Below are positions 1 through 3,908 of a stretch of 11,738 bases of DNA, in pieces (the first letter of the stretch is position 1; each line of letters begins with the position of its first letter). The notes under the pieces are model-generated. The model made no database searches, was not told where the DNA came from, and was given only the letters and a program-made list of their open reading frames with translations. Position numbers and translations under genes: made by a program. The stretch spans positions 3,740-15,477 of the forward strand of contig MIBK01000237.1 of the NCBI GenBank assembly GCA_001829505.1. The letters are read 5' to 3'. The DNA is from Spirochaetes bacterium RBG_16_67_19 (GTDB lineage Bacteria > Spirochaetota > Spirochaetia > SZUA-6 > DRHE01).

Positions 1-242
1 TCGCCGGCCCTGGCCAGCTCCGCCAGGCGCCGCAGCTCCTCCTCCCCCAGCTCGGCCCCCGGCGCCAGAGCCCCCAGGGCGAAGCCGTGTTCCAACAGGA
101 GTGATTCGGGGAGGGAAAAAGAAGAACCATCGGAGAAGGTCAGGCGAAGACGATCCCCGATGGTTCCGGTTCGGTCGACGGACTGGAGGCGAAGTCTAGC
201 GCTTGGAGAACTGGAAGCGGCGGCGGGCTCCGGCCTGCCCAT
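1..242 (-). CDS. recX: RecX-like regulatory protein, N-terminal part (cut by window edge)
   Basis: An open frame runs from the rpsI 3' end to the left edge with no stop, giving about 80 residues. Past residue 28 it reads like the start of a RecX-family protein: a short beta segment ending in a D-G-S-S-F turn (38-42), then L-P-E-S-L-L-L-E-H-G, an A-L-x-x-G step and an acidic helix E-L-G-E-E-E-L-R-R-L. RecX proteins modulate RecA filaments in the cytoplasm. The only conventional start in frame is the ATG at 240-242, which overlaps the end of rpsI by 47 bases; a GGAG lies 10 bases upstream of it. The first 25 or so residues are low in information, so a shorter product from a rare start is possible. 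The overlap implies co-transcription with rplM-rpsI. The family call rests on a short N-terminal piece only. Confidence 0.6.
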   Translation of the reverse strand, partial: MGRPEPAAASSSPSARLRLQSVDRTGTIGDRLRLTFSDGSSFSLPESLLLEHGFALGALAPGAELGEEELRRLAELARAG

Positions 243-588
243 ACTTCTTGCGCTCCACCGCGCGCGGGTCGCGGGTCAGCAGCCCGTTGGCGCGCAGCAC
301 GGCGCGATTGGCCGGGTCATGGGCGACCAGGGCGCGGGCCAGGCCGTGCTTGCAGGCGTCCGCCTGCCCGCTGGGACCTCCCCCACACACCTTGATCAGC
401 ACGTCGTACTTCTCGCGGCTGGAGGTCACGGTCAGCGGCGCGGTCAGGCTCTTGACCAGCAGGCCGTAGGGGAAGTACTGCTCCAGGGTTTTGCCGTTTA
501 CGGTGATGGCGCCGGAGCCGTCGCGCAGGTAAACCCGCGCGGTGGCGGTTTTCCGCCTGCCGGTGCCGTAGGCCAGGTTCGTTGCCAA
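196..588 (-). CDS. rpsI: 30S ribosomal protein uS9
   Basis: This encodes ribosomal protein S9 of the small subunit, whose C-terminal tail reaches toward the P-site tRNA. The 130-residue length is standard. Family signatures are all present: the N-terminal G-T-G-R-R-K-T-A-x-A-R-V strand, the central G-G-G-P-S-G-Q-A-D-A motif followed by K-H-G-L-A-R-A-L, the D-P-R-x-V-E-R-K-K-Y-G segment, and the universal basic tail ending in S-K-R. The start is a TTG at 586-588, supported by a GAGG ribosome binding site nine bases upstream that overlaps the stop region of rplM. Only 11 bases separate the two genes, the conserved rplM-rpsI order. No sign of damage. Confidence 0.97.
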   Translation of the reverse strand: MATNLAYGTGRRKTATARVYLRDGSGAITVNGKTLEQYFPYGLLVKSLTAPLTVTSSREKYDVLIKVCGGGPSGQADACKHGLARALVAHDPANRAVLRANGLLTRDPRAVERKKYGQAGARRRFQFSKR

Positions 589-599
589 CTGTCGCTACC

Positions 600-1028
600 T
601 CACAAATCGATTTTCTGCGGTTTCTGCGCCGCGTGCGGATGGCTCGGGCCGGCGTAGACCTTCACGTTCTTGAAGAGCTTGCGCCCGAGCGGGCCCTTGG
701 GGAGCATTCCTTTGATCGCCTGCTCCACGGGGAAGGTGGGTCTGCGGGCCAGCCTGCGCCCCAGCGGTTCCTGGCGCACCCCGCCGGCCCAGCCCGTGAA
801 CCGGTAGTAGATCTTATCGGTCAGCTTCTTGCCGGTGACGCGGATTTTCTCCGCGTTGACCACCACGACCCAATCGCCCACTTCCTGGTGGGGAACGAAA
901 GCGGGCTTGTTTTTCCCGCGCAGCACGTGCGCGATGCGGCTGGCGAGGCGCCCCAGGGTCTGGCCGTCGGCGTCCACCAGCCACCACTTCCGCTCGACTT
1001 CCTTGGGATTAACGAATATCGTCTTCAT
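600..1028 (-). CDS. rplM: 50S ribosomal protein uL13
   Basis: This encodes ribosomal protein L13, an early-assembling protein of the large subunit. The product is 142 residues, the usual bacterial length. It shows [15 protein letters not shown] near the N-terminus, the V-G-D-W-V-V-V-x-N-A-E-K-I segment, and the family signature [13 protein letters not shown] followed by [14 protein letters not shown]. The start is the ATG at 1026-1028. No Shine-Dalgarno is visible at normal spacing, and the likely promoter lies so close that the leader would be only about six bases. It is the first gene of the rplM-rpsI-recX unit. Confidence 0.98.
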   Translation of the reverse strand: MKTIFVNPKEVERKWWLVDADGQTLGRLASRIAHVLRGKNKPAFVPHQEVGDWVVVVNAEKIRVTGKKLTDKIYYRFTGWAGGVRQEPLGRRLARRPTFPVEQAIKGMLPKGPLGRKLFKNVKVYAGPSHPHAAQKPQKIDL

Positions 1029-1040
1029 AACAGAGGCAGT

Positions 1041-1069
1041 ATCCTGTCACATACCCTTTTCTTTGTCAA
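1041..1069 (-). promoter_or_regulatory. Probable sigma-70-type promoter of rplM
   Basis: A perfect TTGACA (-35) sits at 1064-1069 on the minus strand, followed after 17 bases by CAGGAT (1041-1046), a weak -10. The predicted start of transcription is near 1034, leaving a leader of about six bases before the rplM ATG. The -35 match is strong and the -10 match is poor. Confidence 0.55.
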
Positions 1070-1090
1070 TACGCCGGGCAATCGCGCTCC

Positions 1091-1339
1091 CTACTGCCCC
1101 TTCTGCTCCTTGCCTTCTTCCTCTTCCTCTTCCTGCTCTTCCTTGCGGCTTTCGATCTTGTCCTTGATGTCCGCCACGCCCACGAAGAAGGAAATCAGGC
1201 CGATAAACACGGCGATCAAGGGCACGCCGCCCTTCAGGAATTGGACGACATCCGGCCACCAGCCCAGCGCCCAGGGAAAGGGAAGCACGGCATAAACGGC
1301 GAAAAGGATCAGCAGTACCCCTATGAATAGCGCGATCAT
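1091..1339 (-). CDS. Small two-helix membrane protein with acidic C-terminal tail, function unknown
   Basis: An 82-residue protein with two hydrophobic helices (about residues 2-19 and 38-55) joined by a short loop containing G-W-W-P-D. The tail is highly charged: V-A-D-I-K-D-K-I-E-S-R-K and then a run of Glu with Gln and Lys. The short, positively charged stretch before the acidic run suggests the tail is cytoplasmic, with both termini inside. The start at 1337-1339 is well supported: GGAGG lies six bases upstream, and a good promoter lies further up. I do not recognise a characterised family. It is separated by 62 bases from rplM, which has its own promoter, so there is no firm functional link. 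Confidence is in its being a real gene. Confidence 0.82.
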   Translation of the reverse strand: MIALFIGVLLILFAVYAVLPFPWALGWWPDVVQFLKGGVPLIAVFIGLISFFVGVADIKDKIESRKEEQEEEEEEGKEQKGQ

Positions 1340-1376
1340 CGGTTTCCTCCCCGTTCTGGTACGTCTATATTCCGCT

Positions 1377-1404
1377 AAGATAACGATTTATGGCGATCTG
1401 TCAA
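1377..1404 (-). promoter_or_regulatory. Promoter of the small membrane protein gene
   Basis: On the minus strand, TTGACA (1399-1404) is followed after 16 bases by TATCTT (1377-1382). Transcription would start near 1370, giving a leader of about 30 bases that contains the GGGGAGG ribosome binding site. This is a conventional leader, unlike several other promoters in the window. Confidence 0.7.
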
Positions 1405-1438
1405 CTGATTGACGGCAAAAAAACCACCGGCCGAGGAC

Positions 1439-1465
1439 TTGCGGGCTCCCCCGTTTTCGTATAAC
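1439..1465 (+). promoter_or_regulatory. Possible promoter of the ferredoxin gene
   Basis: TATAAC at 1460-1465 matches five of six -10 positions. The best -35 candidates are TTGCGG (1439-1444, 15-base spacer) or the same stretch read two bases earlier with a 17-base spacer, both weak. Transcription would start near 1472, ahead of the AAAGGAG ribosome binding site at 1491-1497. Confidence 0.5.
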
Positions 1466-1503
1466 CTTCCGGCTAGCGAATACCCTTACCAAAGGAGTGC
1501 ACC

Positions 1504-1689
1504 ATGAAAGTAAAGATCGACGCCGACCTCTGCACCGGGTGCGGCCTGTGCACCGACAGCGTGCCGGACGTTTTCAAGATGGGCGACGACGTGGCCCAGG
1601 TGCTCAAGGCCGATGTGCCCGCCAACCTGGAAAAGGCTGTCAAGGAAGCGGCGGAGGACTGCCCGGCAGAGGCCATCATCGTCGAGTGA
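1504..1689 (+). CDS. Single-cluster [4Fe-4S] ferredoxin
   Basis: A 61-residue electron carrier of the monocluster bacterial ferredoxin type, cytoplasmic. The four ligands are visible: Cys10, Cys13 and Cys16 in a C-T-G-C-G-L-C arrangement, and Cys53 followed by Pro near the C-terminus. The second ligand is Cys rather than the Asp seen in some homologues, so a full [4Fe-4S] cluster is expected. The protein is acidic overall, with no second cluster motif. The ATG at 1504 is preceded by AAAGGAG with a six-base gap, an almost ideal ribosome binding site. It is transcribed alone: a strong terminator follows 18 bases after the stop. The partner enzyme cannot be inferred from the neighbours. Confidence 0.96.
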   Translation: MKVKIDADLCTGCGLCTDSVPDVFKMGDDVAQVLKADVPANLEKAVKEAAEDCPAEAIIVE

Positions 1690-1707
1690 GCCGACCCGCG
1701 CGAATAG

Positions 1708-1737
1708 AAGCCCGGCCGCGCGGCCGGGCTTTTGTTT
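1708..1737 (+). terminator. Intrinsic terminator after the ferredoxin gene
   Basis: A perfect GC-rich inverted repeat (1708-1731, stem of about ten pairs, A-A-G-C-C-C-G-G-C-C and its complement) runs directly into TTTTGTTT. This is a textbook rho-independent terminator for the plus-strand ferredoxin gene. Confidence 0.93.
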
Positions 1738-1764
1738 GACTTTTCATGGAAAGGCTGCGATTTT
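1736..1764 (+). promoter_or_regulatory. Possible tRNA promoter
   Basis: TTGACT (1736-1741) is followed after 17 bases by GATTTT (1759-1764). The predicted start, around 1771, is within a couple of bases of the mature tRNA 5' end. The -35 overlaps the T-tract of the ferredoxin terminator. The -10 is weak. Confidence 0.45.
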
Positions 1765-1772
1765 ACTTGCCA

Positions 1773-1846
1773 GGGCCCATAGCTCAGTCGGTTAGAGCGG
1801 CGGACTCATAATCCGTTGGTCCGGGGTTCAAGTCCCTGTGGGCCCA
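1773..1846 (+). tRNA. tRNA with anticodon CAT, probably tRNA-Ile2 (lysidine-modified)
   Basis: A complete 74-base cloverleaf. The seven-pair acceptor stem GGGCCCA closes with TGGGCCC at 1839-1845. The D arm is GCTC/GAGC, the anticodon loop CTCATAA carries CAT at 1807-1809, and the T loop is TTCAAGT. The discriminator is A1846 and the CCA tail is not encoded, so it must be added. The anticodon fits fMet, elongator Met or Ile2. The initiator is excluded because there is no run of three G-C pairs in the anticodon stem and the first acceptor pair is matched. C4-G69, C5-G68 and C6-G67 in the acceptor and the TTGGTC variable region resemble bacterial Ile2 tRNAs modified by TilS, which decode AUA. 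Elongator Met is the alternative. Confidence 0.93.
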
Positions 1847-1851
1847 TCCCC

Positions 1852-2739
1852 CTACAGTTGGGTTAAGAGGCGGGCGGCCTCCCGGCCAAGCTCGGAGGAG
1901 GAGTCCAGGCTCACCGCCTTCTGCAGCGCCTCGCGCGCCCCCTGGCTGCGTCCCAGCCCCTGGTAGGAGTAGGAAGAGAGGATCAGCAGCGCCTGGGCGA
2001 AGCTCCCCTCCGGGTTCAGGACGAGCTGGCCTTCGAACAGGGCCAGGGCGTCGGCGAAGGCCAGGCTCTCCAGCAGGAGCTGGCCCTTCAATAAAACGAG
2101 GTCGGTGTATAACGGCTCCTGAGGCTCGAGCTGGGCGCGCTCGAGAGTGCGCAGGGCCAGCGAGGTCCGCTTCTGCCCGCTATAGGCGGAGGCGATATAA
2201 TAGTAGAAGACCCCCTCTTCGCCGGGGTAGGCCGCCTTCAGCGCGTCCTGCAACACCTTCAGCGCCTCGTCCAGGCGCCCCGCTTCCAGCAAGGAGCGGC
2301 CTTCGGAGAGCGCCTCCTCCGAACCGGAGGCCTCCACCCATTCCACCGTGGCCGGTGCCCCGGCCGCGGCCCCGCGCGCGCCCATGGCCGCGGTGCCGTC
2401 GCCCTTGGCCCCTCCGGCGACCGTGCCCTTGACCTTGGCGCTGACCACCTTGCCCAGCTGCCAGGAGGCCACCTTTTTGGAGGCAGCCACCAGGTCGGCG
2501 GCCAGGTAGACGCCCGGCTGGCTTACCGCAAAGCGGGTGGACCCCTGAGCCAGCTCCACAAAGGCGTCCTCTGCGAGGCGTATCCGGGCGCCAACCGGCA
2601 GGCGATCGCCCGGAGCCAGTTCCTTCCAGCTACCGCCGGAGGCCAGCTCTACCAGGCCTTCGGTGTACTCGACGCGCAAGTCCTGCGCCGCCGCGCCCAG
2701 CGCGGCCAGCAGGAAAAGCCCGAGGATCCATTTCTTCAT
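1852..2739 (-). CDS. Secreted FecR-domain / TPR protein (intact copy)
   Basis: A 295-residue exported protein. Residues 1-19 form a signal peptide (M-K-K-W-I-L-G-L-F-L-L-A-A-L-G-A-A-A-Q). Residues about 22-80 resemble a FecR beta domain (an E-G-x-V-E-L start, P-G-D-R-L-P-V-G-A-R-I-R-L, then A-x-V-E-L-A-Q-G). An Ala/Gly-rich linker covers about 108-130. From about 145 to the end there are TPR-like helical repeats. FecR-TPR proteins are thought to sit in the periplasm or at the surface as binding scaffolds; no partner is visible here. A longer frame to 2916 is open, but it overlaps the divergent gene and lacks a signal peptide. The chosen ATG is followed by a clean signal sequence and fits the promoter. 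Its 5' part, to about codon 126, lies in the 651-bp duplication. It ends six bases from the tRNA, facing it. Confidence 0.87.
   Translation of the reverse strand: MKKWILGLFLLAALGAAAQDLRVEYTEGLVELASGGSWKELAPGDRLPVGARIRLAEDAFVELAQGSTRFAVSQPGVYLAADLVAASKKVASWQLGKVVSAKVKGTVAGGAKGDGTAAMGARGAAAGAPATVEWVEASGSEEALSEGRSLLEAGRLDEALKVLQDALKAAYPGEEGVFYYYIASAYSGQKRTSLALRTLERAQLEPQEPLYTDLVLLKGQLLLESLAFADALALFEGQLVLNPEGSFAQALLILSSYSYQGLGRSQGAREALQKAVSLDSSSELGREAARLLTQL
2348..2359 (+). repeat. 12-bp direct repeat at the duplication boundaries (first of three)
   Basis: GTGGCCGGTGCC occurs at 2348-2359, 2999-3010 and 3650-3661, spaced exactly 651 bases apart. The first and last lie in unrelated genes (FecR-TPR linker codons and cytochrome b561 codons) and were probably the original short homology. 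The middle one is at the junction. Beyond the 12 bases the outer copies match at a further 6 of 10 positions, and the switch occurs in that part. Confidence 0.9.
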
Positions 2740-2746
2740 ACCTTGA

Positions 2747-2775
2747 AGGGTATCGCCTCCGGAACGGAAAATCAA
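2747..2775 (-). promoter_or_regulatory. Leaderless-type promoter of the intact FecR-TPR gene
   Basis: On the minus strand, TTGATT (2770-2775), a 17-base spacer and TACCCT (2747-2752) precede the ATG by seven bases. Transcription would start at 2739-2740, on or next to the first base of the start codon. An identical copy is at 3398-3426 in unit B. The GGAGG in the spacer would not be transcribed, so it is not a ribosome binding site. Confidence 0.5.
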
Positions 2776-2786
2776 CGCGGGCGCCC

Positions 2787-2815
2787 TTGCCAACCCGGTG
2801 GACATGCAGCAGAAT
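2787..2815 (+). promoter_or_regulatory. Promoter copy driving the truncated cytochrome b561 fragment
   Basis: TTGCCA (2787-2792), a 17-base spacer and CAGAAT (2810-2815) stand six bases before an ATG at 2822. This is the exact duplicate of the promoter at 3438-3466. If active, it would transcribe rightward through the chimeric fragment and antisense to the FecR fragment of unit B. Confidence 0.5.
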
Positions 2816-2821
2816 GAAAGC

Positions 2822-3160
2822 ATGCCGCTTTTCCTGCCGCCGGGACCGTACGGGGCGCTGTTGCCTCTGCACGCCGGGCTGATGAGCCTGGGCTTCCTGT
2901 TCTCCCTGGCCGGCACCTTCTTCCCCCGCTACCTGAAGCGCCGCAAATGGTGGCTGCAGGCCCATCTGGTGATCTCCGGGCTGGGCGCGGGGCTGGGAGT
3001 GGCCGGTGCCGGCGCCGCGGCCCCGCGCGCGCCCATGGCCGCGGTGCCGTCGCCCTTGGCCCCTCCGGCGACCGTGCCCTTGACCTTGGCGCTGACCACC
3101 TTGCCCAGCTGCCAGGAGGCCACCTTTTTGGAGGCAGCCACCAGGTCGGCGGCCAGGTAG
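2822..3160 (+). pseudogene. Cytochrome b561 fragment fused to antisense FecR sequence
   Basis: The first 64 or so codons are identical to the intact gene at 3473, covering helix 1 and most of helix 2 with His17 and His48. After the junction at 3014-3015 the frame continues for 48 codons through the complement of the duplicated FecR-TPR gene and stops at 3160. The tail is Ala/Pro/Thr/Leu-rich and has no relation to the family. Helices 3 and 4 and two of the four haem ligands are missing, so a working cytochrome is not expected. It retains its own promoter copy, so a short membrane peptide could be made. Confidence 0.85.
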
Positions 3161-3390
3161 ACGCCCGGCTGGCTTACCGCAAAGCGGGTGGACCCCTGAG
3201 CCAGCTCCACAAAGGCGTCCTCTGCGAGGCGTATCCGGGCGCCAACCGGCAGGCGATCGCCCGGAGCCAGTTCCTTCCAGCTACCGCCGGAGGCCAGCTC
3301 TACCAGGCCTTCGGTGTACTCGACGCGCAAGTCCTGCGCCGCCGCGCCCAGCGCGGCCAGCAGGAAAAGCCCGAGGATCCATTTCTTCAT
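2929..3390 (-). pseudogene. FecR-TPR fragment fused to antisense cytochrome b561 sequence
   Basis: This is the second copy of the FecR-TPR 5' end, starting at the ATG 3388-3390. About 125 codons (signal peptide, FecR domain and part of the linker) are identical to the intact gene. After the junction the frame runs 28 codons through the complement of the cytochrome gene (a Pro/Ala/Ser stretch, then basic residues) and stops. All TPR repeats are lost. The signal peptide and the FecR domain itself are complete, so a secreted FecR-only product of 153 residues is possible if the locus is real. Confidence 0.85.
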
Positions 3391-3397
3391 ACCTTGA

Positions 3398-3426
3398 AGG
3401 GTATCGCCTCCGGAACGGAAAATCAA
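3398..3426 (-). promoter_or_regulatory. Promoter copy driving the FecR fragment
   Basis: Exact duplicate of the promoter at 2747-2775: TTGATT at 3421-3426 and TACCCT at 3398-3403 on the minus strand, seven bases before the ATG at 3390. Transcripts from here could read through unit A and on toward the intact FecR-TPR gene. Confidence 0.48.
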
Positions 3427-3437
3427 CGCGGGCGCCC

Positions 3438-3466
3438 TTGCCAACCCGGTGGACATGCAGCAGAAT
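3438..3466 (+). promoter_or_regulatory. Leaderless-type promoter of the intact cytochrome b561 gene
   Basis: TTGCCA (3438-3443), a 17-base spacer and CAGAAT (3461-3466) are followed by six bases and the ATG at 3473, so transcription would begin at the start codon. Upstream in-frame starts (GTG 3449, ATG 3455) fall inside the spacer and would not be transcribed, which decides the start. Confidence 0.52.
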
Positions 3467-3472
3467 GAAAGC

Positions 3473-3907
3473 ATGCCGCTTTTCCTGCCGCCGGGACCGT
3501 ACGGGGCGCTGTTGCCTCTGCACGCCGGGCTGATGAGCCTGGGCTTCCTGTTCTCCCTGGCCGGCACCTTCTTCCCCCGCTACCTGAAGCGCCGCAAATG
3601 GTGGCTGCAGGCCCATCTGGTGATCTCCGGGCTGGGCGCGGGGCTGGGAGTGGCCGGTGCCGGCGCGGCGGTGCAGATGGTGGCCGCCTCGGGCCGCGGG
3701 CACCTGCGCGTCCCGCACGCCATCTCCGGCACCATCACCATGGCCCTGGGCCTGGCGGCGCCCATCCTGGGCAGGGTGATGTTCGAGGGTCACGGCGGGC
3801 TCAGGCCCTACCGCTCCGTGCATCGCTGGATCGGCCGGGCGGCCCTCCTGGCCATGGCCGGCACGATCCTGCTGGGGCTGCTGCGGGCCGGCTGGCTGCG
3901 CTTCTGA
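3473..3907 (+). CDS. Four-helix cytochrome b561-type membrane protein (intact copy)
   Basis: A 144-residue membrane protein matching the core of the cytochrome b561/ferric-reductase transmembrane domain. Four helices are visible at about 11-33, 46-68, 80-101 and 115-138. Each carries one His in the family's position: His17 (L-P-L-H-A-G-L-M), His48 (W-W-L-Q-A-H), His82 (V-P-H-A-I-S-G) and His117 (Y-R-S-V-H-R-W-I-G). The basic loop F-P-R-Y-L-K-R-R-K between helices 1 and 2 is typical. Two b-haems and transmembrane electron transfer are expected; donor and acceptor are unknown. There is no fused DOMON or reductase domain. The start was chosen at 3473 from the promoter geometry; a GTG at 3449 would add eight residues. 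The gene faces ftsK, with one base between the stop codons. Confidence 0.8.
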   Translation: MPLFLPPGPYGALLPLHAGLMSLGFLFSLAGTFFPRYLKRRKWWLQAHLVISGLGAGLGVAGAGAAVQMVAASGRGHLRVPHAISGTITMALGLAAPILGRVMFEGHGGLRPYRSVHRWIGRAALLAMAGTILLGLLRAGWLRF

Positions 3908-3908
3908 G

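Larger units (their letters stand above)
2363..3013 (+). repeat. 651-bp tandem duplication, unit A
   Basis: Read base by base against 3014-3664, this unit is identical with no mismatch seen. It contains the first 125 or so codons of the FecR-TPR gene (minus), the intergenic promoters, and the first 64 or so codons of the cytochrome b561 gene (plus). In this unit the FecR-TPR gene continues intact leftward, while the cytochrome gene is cut at 3014-3015 and runs into unit B. There are no terminal inverted repeats, target-site duplications or transposase. Confidence 0.96.
3014..3664 (+). repeat. 651-bp tandem duplication, unit B
   Basis: This is the exact second copy of 2363-3013. Two more bases (GC at 3665-3666) also match the start of the unit, so the breakpoint is ambiguous by two bases. 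Here the cytochrome b561 gene continues intact to the right, whereas the FecR-TPR copy is cut after about codon 125. The junction is GGCGC from the cytochrome side joined to GCCGCGG from the FecR side. Confidence 0.96.

Noticed and set aside
1773..1846. Initiator tRNA-fMet
   Set aside because: There is no triple G-C in the anticodon stem, and the first acceptor pair is matched.
1852..2916. Longer 354-residue version of the FecR-TPR protein
   Set aside because: The extra N-terminal 59 residues are antisense to the cytochrome b561 fragment and would bury the signal peptide. The promoter and signal sequence support the start at 2739.
2363..3664. Insertion sequence or other mobile element as the source of the repeat
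   Set aside because: The unit is made only of host gene ends and their promoters. There is no transposase, terminal inverted repeat or target duplication.
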